DNA of 64,000 nucleotides. It comes from Exilibacterium tricleocarpae (GTDB taxonomy: Bacteria > Pseudomonadota > Gammaproteobacteria > Pseudomonadales > Cellvibrionaceae). The notes under the pieces are model-generated. The model did not search any database and had not been told where the DNA came from. It saw only the letters and a program-made list of their open reading frames with translations. Positions 16,850 to 26,558 of the stretch are shown here, in pieces (positions within the stretch are counted from its first letter, which is position 1; each line of letters opens with the position of its first letter). The position numbers were made by a program, and so were the translations under genes. Where the stretch lies: positions 307,514 to 371,513 of the forward strand of contig NZ_ML660091.1 in NCBI RefSeq assembly GCF_007004655.1, written 5' to 3'.

Positions 16850-18460
16850 CTATCGCAACCGTTGTAACGCAGCCTCCAACATATTATCCCGTCCACTCTC
16901 CAACAGGTCCGCATCGGGCGTCACCGCAATATCCGGCGCTATCCCTCTCTGCTCAAAAAACTCCCCCTCGGCCGAGTAAATCCGCTGAGTGGAAAGCGTG
17001 AACTGCCACCCGTTGGGCAACTGCCTTGGAATTCCCTCCGAAAAAATACCGAAGGTCTTCTCACCCATGACCGTCACATTCGGCAGCGACTTCAAAATCA
17101 GCGTCTGCCAATCCCCGGCACTGACCGTATTGCTGCTGGTCAACACAATCACAGGCTTATCCAGGAAAGCCACTGCCTCCGGCTCGATATAATGCGACAC
17201 CGGCGCATGGTAATCGTCATAACCACCGTCGCGCACCCGATGTGACAGGGCGAGAAACCGCTCTTCAGTCAGGCGCCCGGCGAGCATCTTAGTCAGATCC
17301 CCCGAACCACCAATATTAAAACGCAAATCAATAACCAGGGCATCCATATCCGCAAATCGGCTAAACACCGTATCCAGCATATCGGCGTAGGGTTCGATAT
17401 CCCTGCGCCCGGCACTGAGCAGGTACAACAGCGAAAACTCAAACGGCGCCAAGGGCGTATCGGCGTAACCATCGTAAGCAAAAATATTCAGGTAACCGAT
17501 GCGTTCATCGACAGTGCCTATCACCACATTGCCGTTGCCAAGCACGTTAGTATCGGCATCAAAACTATCCAGATACGCTGCGATAACACCCTGATAAGCC
17601 TCCTGGTTTTCCATCATCCAGCGCGACGGCGCAGTCGCGACATCTCGCGATACCGCAACTCTTTCGCCGGCAAAATCATACAGCCGTGTATGACCGTCAT
17701 TGAGTTCGGCAATCATGGCGGCCAGCACACTCCACAAAGCGTCCGCAGTAGTGTGCTGGTCGATCTGCGGGCGGTATTGATCGTATAGCGCCTGCCAGGA
17801 AGTGCCCTCCAGCAAATCAAAAAACGCGTAGTACTGTTCGAATGTCTGCCAGAAGATTTCAAAGTTCACTTCCGGGTCGGTGGTCGGGCCGGTAACATCC
17901 GCCACCGGCAGCGCGGCGGCCTCCTCCGACAACGCGAGCATTTCGGCAAAACTGATCGCCACATTGTCGCGGTAGTACATATTGCCGTCAGCAATCGTGC
18001 CCTGCCCGACCCGCAGTCGGCTGAGCGGCGTAAACTCATACCAGTCATAGGCCGTTCCCGCCGCATTGACCTCGACAGCAAAACCGTTGCCCTTGACCTC
18101 CCAGACACCGGCCAGGCTGCGATCGAATTTGGCTGTCACGCGAGTGGATTCATCCAGCGTGACCACACAGACACCGGTGCCGGTGCAGTCGTCGTGGTCC
18201 CAACCGGCAAACACGGACCCCTCCGCCGCGTTCGCCGTCAGTGTTACCCGCTTGTCATCGGCATAATAGTACGAGCAATCGTTGCCACAGCTAATGCCCC
18301 GCGGTGAACTGACTACCCGGCCGCTGCCGTCGCCATTTTTTTTAACGGTCAGTTTATTAATAATATCCTTGTCGCCGTCGCCGCAGCCGGCAATGCCAAC
18401 CACCGCCGATAACATCAACCAGGACAAATAACGGTAACAATAATGGCGCGGAGTACCCAT
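16850..18460 (-). CDS. S41 family (C-terminal processing protease-like) peptidase lipoprotein
   Basis: A 536-residue protein with a lipoprotein signal (LSAVVGIAGC, Cys at about 26). Residues about 35-115 look like a bacterial beta-repeat domain (SPRGISCGNDCSYYY, FAGWDHDDCTGTGVC, with paired cysteines). The second half is an S41 peptidase: DALVIDLRFNIGGSGD is the typical strand-turn before the active site, and TSSNTVSAGDW carries the probable nucleophilic Ser. Expected outside the cytoplasm, anchored in a membrane. The substrate is unknown. It sits between DUF2062 and lolE, where related genomes have none, so it is likely an insertion. Confidence 0.88.
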   Translation of the reverse strand: MGTPRHYCYRYLSWLMLSAVVGIAGCGDGDKDIINKLTVKKNGDGSGRVVSSPRGISCGNDCSYYYADDKRVTLTANAAEGSVFAGWDHDDCTGTGVCVVTLDESTRVTAKFDRSLAGVWEVKGNGFAVEVNAAGTAYDWYEFTPLSRLRVGQGTIADGNMYYRDNVAISFAEMLALSEEAAALPVADVTGPTTDPEVNFEIFWQTFEQYYAFFDLLEGTSWQALYDQYRPQIDQHTTADALWSVLAAMIAELNDGHTRLYDFAGERVAVSRDVATAPSRWMMENQEAYQGVIAAYLDSFDADTNVLGNGNVVIGTVDERIGYLNIFAYDGYADTPLAPFEFSLLYLLSAGRRDIEPYADMLDTVFSRFADMDALVIDLRFNIGGSGDLTKMLAGRLTEERFLALSHRVRDGGYDDYHAPVSHYIEPEAVAFLDKPVIVLTSSNTVSAGDWQTLILKSLPNVTVMGEKTFGIFSEGIPRQLPNGWQFTLSTQRIYSAEGEFFEQRGIAPDIAVTPDADLLESGRDNMLEAALQRLR

Positions 18461-18660
18461 AGCGCTTTCCTCGAACTGTTAGTAATACGATTGAGGCGCG
18501 GGTCCACAGAACCCGGCTACCTGCAGAAAGACGCCAGTGTAGGCAGGGAGACCGTCATGATCAGTGGGGTTTTAGTGACGGTTTGTGACAGACCCGTTGG
18601 CGATAGACGCCTCGGTGGTAGCGGTATGAGTGACTGATAAGACACGTGACAATCAGCGGG

Positions 18661-19893
18661 TTATTCGTAGCGCAACGACTCCGCCGGATTGACTTTGCTG
18701 GCGCGCCAGGCCGGGTAGAGCGTGGCGATAAAACTCATCGACAACGCAGTCACCGCCACCAAAACGCTGTCGGCGGCGCGAATTTCTGCCGGCAGATAGC
18801 TGATGGGATACACATCGGATTTTAGAAACTGGATACTCAACACCTGCTCGAGCCAGGCCACCAGGTCCTGCACGCACAGCGACAGCCCCAAGCCAACCGC
18901 GACCCCAAGCACGGTACCGACCAGGCCAATCAGGCTGCCCTGTACCATAAACACCGCCATGATTTCACCGCTACTGGCGCCGAGGGTACGCAAAATAGCA
19001 ATATCACCGTGTTTATCGACCACCACCATGACCAGTGTCGATACCACATTAAAGGCGGCAATGGCGATGATCAAAAGCAGCAGTAATCCCACCAGGTTTT
19101 TGGAGATTTGAATCGCATGATAGAGATTGCCGTGCGTGCGGGTCCAGTCCGACCCGTAGTAACCGGCGGGTAGACTGCGCACCAGATCGCGAATGGTGAC
19201 GGCGGCCTGAAACAGATTATCGACACGCAGCCGCAGGCCGGAAACCCGGCCGGGAAACGACGACAATTGCGAGGCGGTGGCGAGACTTACCAGTGCCAGA
19301 CTGTTGTCCAACTCGGTGCCGGACTCCAGTATTCCCAACACCGGCAGTGCCAGCACTTTGGGAGTCCGGCTTTGACCACCAAATGCCGGCACAAACAGGT
19401 TCACCCGCTGGTCGATACCGGCACTCAGTTCCGCCGCCACCCCCGCGCCCAGAATCACGCCGCCGTCGCTTTCCAGACGACTTAGCAGTCCCGGGTCCAG
19501 ATAATTTTCCACCACGGATATAGCCGCCTCGCGCACCGGGTCCACACCGTAAAGCAACACCGGTGTGGCCTTGCGGCGATGGGCCACCATGCCCTGTAGT
19601 TGCACAAAGGGTGCCGCATCGACAATCGCCGGTTGCGCCAGCACCTGGCGTCGCAGGGCCTCCCAGTCCGCCACGCCCTCGCGGTGATAGACGGCAGCCT
19701 GGGGCACAATGCCCAGAATTCGCTCGCGCAGCTCCCGCTCGAAGCCGTTCATAACCGACAACACCACGATCAACAGACCGACCCCCAAGACCAGACCGGC
19801 AATGGAGATACCGGAGATAAATGAAACCAGTTGGTTGCGGCGTCGCGAACCGGTGTAGCGCAACCCGATAAACAGTGGAAACGGATTAAACAC
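18661..19893 (-). CDS. lolE: LolE/LolC family lipoprotein-releasing permease
   Basis: A 410-residue permease with the LolC/E layout: an N-terminal membrane helix (about 25-47), a periplasmic domain (about 50-260), and three C-terminal helices (about 265-300, 315-345, 375-395). The opening FIGLRYTGSRRRNQLVSFIS and the ending PAWRASKVNPAESLRYE are typical. It starts with GTG at 19893 after a GGAGGGG element. With LolC and LolD it extracts lipoproteins from the inner membrane and hands them to LolA. It is last in the cluster, 15 bases after lolD. The C/E assignment rests on order and is not certain. Confidence 0.92.
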   Translation of the reverse strand: MFNPFPLFIGLRYTGSRRRNQLVSFISGISIAGLVLGVGLLIVVLSVMNGFERELRERILGIVPQAAVYHREGVADWEALRRQVLAQPAIVDAAPFVQLQGMVAHRRKATPVLLYGVDPVREAAISVVENYLDPGLLSRLESDGGVILGAGVAAELSAGIDQRVNLFVPAFGGQSRTPKVLALPVLGILESGTELDNSLALVSLATASQLSSFPGRVSGLRLRVDNLFQAAVTIRDLVRSLPAGYYGSDWTRTHGNLYHAIQISKNLVGLLLLLIIAIAAFNVVSTLVMVVVDKHGDIAILRTLGASSGEIMAVFMVQGSLIGLVGTVLGVAVGLGLSLCVQDLVAWLEQVLSIQFLKSDVYPISYLPAEIRAADSVLVAVTALSMSFIATLYPAWRASKVNPAESLRYE

Positions 19894-19908
19894 CTGCCCC
19901 TCCGCAGC

Positions 19909-20619
19909 TCATGCCGGTGCCGGGTGACGGGCGCCCAGACACCCGTTCTCCAGATGTAAAACCCGGTGCATGTTACTGGCGAAACGTTCGTCGTGGGTCA
20001 CCACAATGAAACTGGTGTTGAGTTCGCGGTTGAGATCGTCCATCAATCGTTGAATCGACTGGGCCGTATGGCTGTCCAGGTTACCGGTGGGCTCGTCCAT
20101 CAACACACAGGCCGGCCGGTTCACCAGGGCGCGGGCGATGGCCACCCGCTGGCGCTCCCCACCGGACAACTCGGCGGGTTTGTGGCTCAGGCGTGGCGCC
20201 AGCCCCACCAGGGCCAACATCTCAGTGGCGCGCTGGCGAGCGGTGGCAGGCGTTACTTTGCCGATCAGCAGTGGCATGCAGACATTTTCGAGCGCGGTGA
20301 ACTCGCCCAGTAAGTGGTGGAACTGGTAGACGAAACCCAGATCACTGTTGCGGATGGCGCCGCGCTGATTGTCGGTGAGAGAAGAGAAGGCCTGTCCCCT
20401 GACCAGAACTTCGCCGCCGCTGGGTTTATCGAGCCCGCCCAGCAGGTTCAGTAACGTGGATTTACCGGCACCGGAGGCGCCCACGATAGCCACTTTCTCA
20501 CCGGCGGCAACGGCAAAGTCGACATTGTCGAGCACGACCACATCCTGCGGCCCCTGGGTATAGGTTTTACTCAATTGCCGGCACGACAATACTTCTAACT
20601 GCATAGGTTTCTGATTCAT
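19909..20619 (-). CDS. lolD: LolD, lipoprotein-releasing ABC transporter ATP-binding protein
   Basis: A 236-residue ABC ATPase: Walker [10 protein letters not shown], signature [15 protein letters not shown], Walker [13 protein letters not shown] and the switch His in VVTHDERFA. These are characteristic of the LolD/MacB subfamily. The ATG at 20619 ([10 protein letters not shown]) is preferred because GGAAA lies upstream; the open frame extends 36 bases further. It powers lipoprotein release by LolC/LolE. It is separated from lolC by a 430-base spacer filled with repeats, which is unusual for a lol operon. Confidence 0.95.
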   Translation of the reverse strand: MNQKPMQLEVLSCRQLSKTYTQGPQDVVVLDNVDFAVAAGEKVAIVGASGAGKSTLLNLLGGLDKPSGGEVLVRGQAFSSLTDNQRGAIRNSDLGFVYQFHHLLGEFTALENVCMPLLIGKVTPATARQRATEMLALVGLAPRLSHKPAELSGGERQRVAIARALVNRPACVLMDEPTGNLDSHTAQSIQRLMDDLNRELNTSFIVVTHDERFASNMHRVLHLENGCLGARHPAPA

Positions 20620-20676
20620 CTGGTTTCCGTTTAGTACGCGCTCAACCGGGTGCACTCCCCTCTTTTAAGGGCACCT

Positions 20677-20741
20677 CTCCCAGCGGCACGGTGCGGGGAC
20701 GTAACTTCAGTTGCGTCCCCTTAGAATGGTGCCACTCCCTT
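20677..20741 (-). repeat. REP-like element family A, copy 1
   Basis: This 65-base stretch is the exact reverse complement of 63851-63915. Its core pairs GGGGACGCAACT with AGTTACGTCCCC around a short loop, followed by GCACCGTGCC. A longer, symmetrical version occurs at 23587-23642. Confidence 0.85.
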
Positions 20742-20785
20742 TTTTAAGGGCACCGCCTCCGGCGGCACCGGTTAAGGGACGGTTC

Positions 20786-20986
20786 GGTTAAGGGGACGGA
20801 GGGAATACGGTTAAGGGGACGGAGGGAATAAAAAATAATCCCTCCGTCCCCTTAACCAAAAATAATCCCTCCGTCCCCTTAAACTGACGGGTTCACGACG
20901 TGTTTCTGAAGGCCCTAGCCAGAGCCAGACCGGTCAGTTGGCACACATTTGCTTAAGGAAGTGCCATTCCCTCCGTCCCCTTAACC
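20786..20986. repeat. REP-like element family B cluster
   Basis: Five copies of GGTTAAGGGGACGGAGGG with an A/T-rich tail: two direct (20786-20807 and 20809-20830), then three inverted (20836-20857, 20861-20884 and 20966-20986). A degenerate partial copy precedes the first. Head-to-head copies 2 and 3 form an almost perfect hairpin with a loop of A residues. The GGGGAC start is like family A. Confidence 0.85.
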
Positions 20987-21050
20987 GCTTTTTGCTAAAG
21001 AACCACCAAAAGCAGGCACCTGAGGCGAGTGCCATTAGACATAGCGCCCC

Positions 21051-22304
21051 TCACTCATACCGCAACGCCTCAGCCGGCTCTATCCGCGAAGCCCGAAACG
21101 CCGGATACAACGTCGCCAACACACTGATCACCAAACCACAACCGGCAATCAGAACCGCATCGGCCAGGCGCCACTGCGACGGCAACCGACTAATAAAATA
21201 AACGTTCGGATCAAACACGCTCAAACCCAGTATCCGCTCCAGCCAATTGGCTAAGTCCCCGACAAAGTGCGCCGCCAGCGTGCCCAGCACAGCCCCGATC
21301 ACCACACCAATCACACCCACTGCGCTGCCTTGGACGATGAAAATCGCCATCACCTGACGCGACGACAGACCCAGGGTGCGCAGCACCGCAATATCACTGC
21401 GTTTGTCCGCCACCATCAATACCAGGCTGGTGACAATATTGAACGCCGCCACCGCCACGATAATCATCAACAGCACGGTAATCACCGTCTTTTCCATCTT
21501 CACCGCCTGAAACAGGCTGCCCTGGGTGCGACTCCAGTCTTTACTGACATAACGGCCGGCGCCCTCGGCCGACAGCGCCTGCGACAGTTCCGCGACTACC
21601 GGCCCGGCCCGGTAAATATCGTCCACCTTGAGCTGCAACCCCTGCACCCCGTCGCCGTAACGGTAGAGTTTTTGTGCATCGGCCAGATGGATCATCACCA
21701 GGTTCTGATCGACCTGGGCACCCACCTCAAACACCCCAACCACCGTAAAGCGCTTCATACGCGGAAACGCCCCGGCCGGAGTCAGCGTAATTTCCGGCAG
21801 TGTCAGCGCCACCTTGTCGCCGCGCGCCACGCCCAGATAGCGGGCCAGCAGGTTGCCGAGGACGATACCGTACTGGCCCGGCTGCAAATCCTCCACCGCC
21901 CCCAACACCATATGCCGGCCGATTACCGACACCTGGCCCTGGGCCGCCGGCAGTATGCCCTGAATACTGACCCCCTGCACACCGTAATCCCTTGAGATCA
22001 GACCGAAACCGGCGATATAAGGCGCCGCGGCCACCACTTCCGGGTGTGCCGCGACCCGGTCAGCCAGCCCGGACCAGTCCGACAAGCGCGGCGTTTGATC
22101 GATAAACCCGTGAGGAATCACACTCAGAATACGGTTTTTCAGTTCCCGGTCAAAACCGTTCATCACCGACAGGACCACAATCAGGGCAAACACCCCGATC
22201 GCCATCCCAAACAGGGAAAACCCGCTGACAAAGGAAATAAACTGATTGCGACGCTTTGAACGCGTGTAACGCAAACCGATAAATAAGGGTACGGAACTGT
22301 GCAT
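21051..22304 (-). CDS. lolC: LolC/LolE family lipoprotein-releasing permease
   Basis: A 417-residue permease with the same layout as the other: one helix near 25-45, a large periplasmic domain, and three C-terminal helices. Motifs FIGLRYTRSKRRNQFISFVS and the end FRASRIEPAEALRYE match LolC/E, and the two permeases are clearly related. The ATG at 22304 (MHSSVPLF) aligns with the usual start; the open frame runs 39 bases further. As the first lol gene it is called LolC. It is divergent from the PilZ gene. Confidence 0.92.
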   Translation of the reverse strand: MHSSVPLFIGLRYTRSKRRNQFISFVSGFSLFGMAIGVFALIVVLSVMNGFDRELKNRILSVIPHGFIDQTPRLSDWSGLADRVAAHPEVVAAAPYIAGFGLISRDYGVQGVSIQGILPAAQGQVSVIGRHMVLGAVEDLQPGQYGIVLGNLLARYLGVARGDKVALTLPEITLTPAGAFPRMKRFTVVGVFEVGAQVDQNLVMIHLADAQKLYRYGDGVQGLQLKVDDIYRAGPVVAELSQALSAEGAGRYVSKDWSRTQGSLFQAVKMEKTVITVLLMIIVAVAAFNIVTSLVLMVADKRSDIAVLRTLGLSSRQVMAIFIVQGSAVGVIGVVIGAVLGTLAAHFVGDLANWLERILGLSVFDPNVYFISRLPSQWRLADAVLIAGCGLVISVLATLYPAFRASRIEPAEALRYE

Positions 22305-22551
22305 CTGCGCATTAAACCTAAATTGCCCCGCTAAATCCACCACGGCTCGCTAAGGGATTGAAAATTCATGTTTTTTATTGATATCGAGCCACGACCGCCG
22401 AGCCTGCGGACACCGGCAACCGTGTTGTTAGACTATTCTTAATGCGCTACTTTCTTTTATATCCCTCGCCGCCGGCGCCGCGGTTTGCGCGGCCTTGATA
22501 CGGCAGCCGGGCAGACAGCCCCGGGGCTCGAGCAAAGGACACAAGTTGACC

Positions 22552-23178
22552 ATGAGTGAGAAAAATAATAATCCAAACGACACTCCCCCACCCGCAACCG
22601 GCGCCGGTAAAACCTCCGAGCGGCGCAGCTTCTTTCGCATCAACCAGGATATCGTGCTGGACTATAGCGCGGTCAGTGCCGACATCGCCAAAGGCGGGGA
22701 CAGCACCGACCTGTTCCCGGCATCGCGACTGACCGATCTCCTGTCCGGTCTGCGCCGACTCGACAGTGAATCAGGCCAATTATTGCACTCCATCACAGAA
22801 AATAATCGGCAAATCGCAGACTATCTGAGCAATCTGAACAAAAAACTCGAGCTGCTGACCCAGCATATTCTGCTGGGGGAGACGCAACAGCAGCCGGTGC
22901 GCACCACTAGTGTCAACCTCAGTGAGGGGGGTATTGCCTTTGCCACCAACAAGCCGCTTTACAAAGGCAGTTTTGTCGCGCTGCGTATGATGTTTTTACC
23001 CAGCTATACGAGCGTGGTACTCTTTGCGCAGGTGATTCGCAGCGAAACCACAGCGGACGACCACCACCACTTGGTGGCCAAGTTCTTGCGGGTACAGGAG
23101 GCGCAGGCGCAGGTATTGTCGAGGCAGATTATGCAGGCGCAGTTACAGGCAAAACGCCGGCAGCAGGCGTCTGACTAG
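22552..23178 (+). CDS. PilZ domain protein
   Basis: A 208-residue cytoplasmic protein. RRSFFRINQDIVLDY (about 24-38) and VNLSEGGIAFATNKPL (about 133-148) resemble the two parts of a PilZ c-di-GMP site; the first motif is RRxxxR-like and the second N-x-SxxG. A predicted helical region (about 60-115) lies between them, unusual for a minimal PilZ protein but known from homologues at this position next to lolC. The C-terminus is Gln-rich. The ATG at 22552 is chosen because AAAGGA lies upstream. Its function is not known. Confidence 0.85.
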   Translation: MSEKNNNPNDTPPPATGAGKTSERRSFFRINQDIVLDYSAVSADIAKGGDSTDLFPASRLTDLLSGLRRLDSESGQLLHSITENNRQIADYLSNLNKKLELLTQHILLGETQQQPVRTTSVNLSEGGIAFATNKPLYKGSFVALRMMFLPSYTSVVLFAQVIRSETTADDHHHLVAKFLRVQEAQAQVLSRQIMQAQLQAKRRQQASD

Positions 23179-23246
23179 GTGGGTTTATCGAGCAGTTTTA
23201 TGGCGAGTTAGATAAAAAGCCGAGCAATGGGAGGCACAGGGTAACA

Positions 23247-23558
23247 GTGAACAAACGCATAGGTACCAACCTGCTACTGGCCGCAATACTGGCCGGCAGC
23301 GCGGCAGTAACGGCAGAGACCATCGAAATTCCGGTGGGGCAGCAGGCCCAGGAAAAGTGGTCGCTGGACCGGCCGGTAAAGGGTATGAACAAGCAGCAGG
23401 TCGAAGCGCTGTTTGGCCGCCCCCAGGTGTGGAATGATCCCACCGGTGATCCGCCGATTTCCAGTTGGGTGTATAACGAGTTCGTGGTCTACTTCGAGTA
23501 CGAACATGTTATTCACACCGTGCTGAAGCATCTGTCGAGCGAGGCTCAGACACAGTAA
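23247..23558 (+). CDS. Small exported protein, SmpA/BamE-like
   Basis: A 103-residue protein starting with GTG at 23247 after GGGAGGCACAGGG. The signal peptide (about residues 1-23, ending AVTAE) suggests export. The mature part KGMNKQQVEALFGRP resembles the start of SmpA/OmlA (BamE) domains, followed by a conserved PPISSWVYNEFVVYFEY. It lacks a lipobox Cys, so it is probably a soluble periplasmic protein rather than BamE itself. It sits between the PilZ and transhydrogenase genes, and its 3' end meets a strong palindrome. Confidence 0.78.
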   Translation: MNKRIGTNLLLAAILAGSAAVTAETIEIPVGQQAQEKWSLDRPVKGMNKQQVEALFGRPQVWNDPTGDPPISSWVYNEFVVYFEYEHVIHTVLKHLSSEAQTQ

Positions 23559-23586
23559 GGAGCCATCTCTTACAGACACTACTCCT

Positions 23587-23642
23587 CCGGTGGCACGGTG
23601 CGGGGACGCAACTAAAGTTACGTCCCCGCACCGTGCCACCGG
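23587..23642. repeat. REP-like element family A, copy 2: 22-bp perfect hairpin
   Basis: Left arm 23587-23608 and right arm 23621-23642 are perfect reverse complements over 22 bases, with a 12-base middle that also pairs (AACT/AGTT). The sequence GGCACGGTGCGGGGACG is the shared family A core. Placed between convergent genes, it may end transcription from both sides, although no U-run is present. Confidence 0.9.
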
Positions 23643-23665
23643 GGGAAACTAAACCCCAGCTACAC

Positions 23666-25084
23666 TCACTGCAACCGATTCACTCGATTCACGCCATCCA
23701 ACGCCGCTACCCGGTAAGCTTCTGCCATGGTCGGATAGTTAAACGTGGTATTCACGAAATAGCGAATATCGTTAGCCTCACCCGCCTGCGCCATAATGGC
23801 CTGGCCAATGTGGATGATCTCCGAGGCCTCGGCGCCGAAACAGTGAATCCCCAGGATTTCCCAGGTATCGATATGGAACAGTAACTTCAACATACCGACA
23901 TCTTCACCACTGATTTGCGCCCGCGCGGTATTTTTGAAAAACGCCCTGCCGACTTCGTAAGGCACCCGGGCGGCGGTGAGTTGACTTTCAGTCTGGCCGA
24001 TCGAACTGATTTCCGGCAGCGTATAAATACCGGTGGGAGCATCCTCCACGTAGCGGCAGGGCTGCTTGAGTATCGCCGCCGCGGCACTGCGACCCTGGTC
24101 ATAGGAGGCGCTGGCCAGACTCGGCCAGCCGATCACATCGCCCACCGCGTAGACATGTTCGACATCTGTCTGGTAGGTTTGGTTAACCCGCAACTGGCCG
24201 CGGTGGTCGGCCTTGAGATCGATATTATCCAGCCCCAGCTTTTCGGTGTTGCCGGTGCGGCCGTTACACCACAGCAGGGCATCGGCGCGCAGGCGTTTAC
24301 CGGACTGCAGTTGCAGGGTCACACTGTGTTTATCGGCATTTACCGCTTCATACTCTTCGCAATGGCGGACCATCACACCGATCTCGCGCAGGTGATAGCT
24401 CAGCGCATCGGATATTTCATCGTCGAGAAACGTCAACAGCCGCTCGCGGCTGTTGATCAGATCGACCTTGATCCCCAATCCGGCAAAGATAGAGGCGTAC
24501 TCACAACCGATCACGCCGGCACCGTAAATAATCAGATGCCGGGGCGTGTGCTGCATATCCAGTATGGTGTCACTGTCGTAAATGCGACGGTTCTTGAAAT
24601 TCACATCGTCGGGATGATAGGGCCGTGAACCGGTGGCGATAATGATGTTTGCTGCGGTCACCGTCTCGGTGCCGCCGTCGGGGAGTTGCAGCTCGAGGGT
24701 GTGAGCATCGACAAAGCGGGCCCCGCCGATATAAAGTTTTACGCGGTTGCGCGCATAGAATTCGGAGTGCAGCGCCACTTGTTTGGGAATCACCCGCACC
24801 GCTGCTTTCAACACCTGGGGAAACTTCAGCCAGCGGGTATCGCCGACGGTCCGAAACAACGGGTTGCCGTTGAAACGGCTAATCTGCTTGACCGCATGAC
24901 GCAGCGCCTTGGAGGGAATAGTGCCTTTGTGGGCACAACTGCCGCCCACCAGCGGCCGGTCCTCCACCACTGCCACCCGCAGGCCGTTTTTTACCGAGGC
25001 CATGGCGGCGCCCTCTCCCGCCGGACCCGAACCGACAACCAGGACGTCGTAGTTGTATGCGGGGCTGCCGCTATAGTCGGCCAT
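23666..25084 (-). CDS. sthA: Soluble pyridine nucleotide transhydrogenase (Si-specific)
   Basis: A 472-residue flavoprotein. FAD-binding [16 protein letters not shown], then [18 protein letters not shown], where the second Cys of the disulfide reductases is missing, which is the mark of SthA. A Rossmann motif for NAD(P) ([17 protein letters not shown]) and [15 protein letters not shown] follow. It moves electrons from NADPH to NAD+ in the cytoplasm. The ATG at 25084 fits. The position directly after the nqr-nqrM genes matches Pseudomonas. Confidence 0.96.
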   Translation of the reverse strand: MADYSGSPAYNYDVLVVGSGPAGEGAAMASVKNGLRVAVVEDRPLVGGSCAHKGTIPSKALRHAVKQISRFNGNPLFRTVGDTRWLKFPQVLKAAVRVIPKQVALHSEFYARNRVKLYIGGARFVDAHTLELQLPDGGTETVTAANIIIATGSRPYHPDDVNFKNRRIYDSDTILDMQHTPRHLIIYGAGVIGCEYASIFAGLGIKVDLINSRERLLTFLDDEISDALSYHLREIGVMVRHCEEYEAVNADKHSVTLQLQSGKRLRADALLWCNGRTGNTEKLGLDNIDLKADHRGQLRVNQTYQTDVEHVYAVGDVIGWPSLASASYDQGRSAAAAILKQPCRYVEDAPTGIYTLPEISSIGQTESQLTAARVPYEVGRAFFKNTARAQISGEDVGMLKLLFHIDTWEILGIHCFGAEASEIIHIGQAIMAQAGEANDIRYFVNTTFNYPTMAEAYRVAALDGVNRVNRLQ

Positions 25085-25202
25085 TGGCGCTCGTACCCTC
25101 TCCGCTTACTCCAGCTTCAGCCATATCCTCTGTGATCACGGGCTCTCCAAATTTTTCTTTGTCTGCCGGCCAGTCGTTTCTCAACAACTTATTGGCCGGC
25201 AC

Positions 25203-25436
25203 TCACTTATCAGCATTGTAAGCAAGGTCGGTCGACGCCGGTTTGTTCTGTTGTTGTGCTTCCTCACACTTGGCCTCGTCACCGCCGCAGAGTTCACAGA
25301 CATAGTCTTTTTCCTTCAGCGCCGCGCCCACGCCGCCGCAGGAACCGGTGATGGGTTTACGTCCCAGGATCACGCCGATGGACATGGCAGCCACTATCAA
25401 CAGCAACACCAGGAAGCTCACGATGATCACAGTCAT
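25203..25436 (-). CDS. nqrM: NqrM, Na+-NQR maturation factor
   Basis: A 77-residue protein with one membrane helix (about 3-25) followed by GSCGGVGAALKEKDYVCELCGGDEAKC. The four conserved cysteines of NqrM are in this pattern. It helps insert the iron centre of NqrD/NqrE. It lies directly after apbE (18 bases), at the end of the nqr gene cluster, as in other NQR-bearing bacteria. Confidence 0.93.
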   Translation of the reverse strand: MTVIIVSFLVLLLIVAAMSIGVILGRKPITGSCGGVGAALKEKDYVCELCGGDEAKCEEAQQQNKPASTDLAYNADK

Positions 25437-25454
25437 ACCAACACCTCGCTCAGG

Positions 25455-26558
25455 TCACGGCAGATACGGCTCGAATGTCGGCGAGTAATACTCGCGAAAG
25501 CCCGCATCCACCTTTTCAATAAAATATGCCGCTATATCCTGCTTGGTGGCCAACGCCAGGGCTGCCGTCGGCCCGAGCACGTTCAGTGCCGTGGCCAGGG
25601 CATCGGCCTCGGCACTGGTGGGTGCCACTACCGTCACCGACGCCAGCGGGTGATCGATGGGATATCCCGTGCGCGGATCGATGGTATGAGAGTAGCGTTT
25701 GCCGTCTATCTCATAATAATTTCGATAATCACCCGAGGTGGCCACACCCGCATTGGTCACTTTAAACGCTTTGCCCGCACCACCTGCCAGCGACGGCGTT
25801 TCGATACCGATACGCCAGTGACGGCCGCCGGCGTTGACCCCTTTCAGCCGCAGTTCGCCGCCAATCTCCACCAGATAATCCAACGCGCCCATTGTATCAA
25901 ATAAGCGGGCCAGGCGATCCACACCGTAGCCTTTGGCGACGCCGGACAGGTCCACCGACACCGGCGCGGTCTTGCGCAGCGCGGTCCTGTCAGGGTGTAT
26001 GGCAACAGCGCGGTAACCCACCTGCTGTAACGCCCGCGCAACGGCCTGGGGCGCCGGTACCTGCGTGCGCGGCTCGGGTCCAAAGCCCCACAGGTCCACC
26101 AGCGGACCCACCGTCGGGTCAAAAGCGCCGCCGCTGAGTTCACTGATGCGGTGACTGATACGCAAGACATCGAACAGCGTCTGTGACACTTCAATCCACT
26201 GGTCGATCGGCGCCCGGTTAAAGCGGCTGAGTTCAGAATCCGGCCGGTAGGTGGACAAATGCCGATTGACAGTTTCCAGCTCCCGCTCCACGGCTTTTTG
26301 CAGTTTCACCCGATCGGCTTGCAGTCCCACCAGCGTAATGTGATAGCGGGTGCCCATGGTATTGCCTTCGAGCTTGGTAACACCGGGCCCGCTGTCGGCG
26401 CAGGCGGTGAGCAAAAGCGCACACAAAAACCAAAACGAGGCCGGCACTGCCGACCCCCTCGTAACTGCTAACAATGTAATCACTGACAATGCAACGGCTG
26501 AGAAGCGGCGGCGCTTAACCACCAAAGTCGTCGAGCATGATATTTTCTTCTTCGACAC
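25455..26558 (-). CDS. apbE: ApbE, FAD:protein FMN transferase (lipoprotein)
   Basis: A protein of up to 367 residues that attaches FMN to Thr in NqrB and NqrC. Motifs: [41 protein letters not shown], and [14 protein letters not shown] for Mg and FAD. A lipobox (LLLTAC) precedes the mature domain, which places it in the periplasm. The start is uncertain: the long frame at 26558 overlaps nqrF by 44 bases; a GTG at 26522 or a later GTG just after a GAGGGGG would give a shorter signal. It is co-transcribed with nqr. Confidence 0.93.
   Translation of the reverse strand: MSKKKISCSTTLVVKRRRFSAVALSVITLLAVTRGSAVPASFWFLCALLLTACADSGPGVTKLEGNTMGTRYHITLVGLQADRVKLQKAVERELETVNRHLSTYRPDSELSRFNRAPIDQWIEVSQTLFDVLRISHRISELSGGAFDPTVGPLVDLWGFGPEPRTQVPAPQAVARALQQVGYRAVAIHPDRTALRKTAPVSVDLSGVAKGYGVDRLARLFDTMGALDYLVEIGGELRLKGVNAGGRHWRIGIETPSLAGGAGKAFKVTNAGVATSGDYRNYYEIDGKRYSHTIDPRTGYPIDHPLASVTVVAPTSAEADALATALNVLGPTAALALATKQDIAAYFIEKVDAGFREYYSPTFEPYLP

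Larger units (their letters stand above)
20620..21050. other. Repeat-rich spacer between lolC and lolD
   Basis: No ORF. The spacer is dominated by two REP-like families, listed separately: one 65-base element and five copies of a 21-22-base unit in both orientations. The opposed copies can form strong hairpins in the lolC-lolD transcript. Without an internal promoter, transcription must pass through them. Confidence 0.75.
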
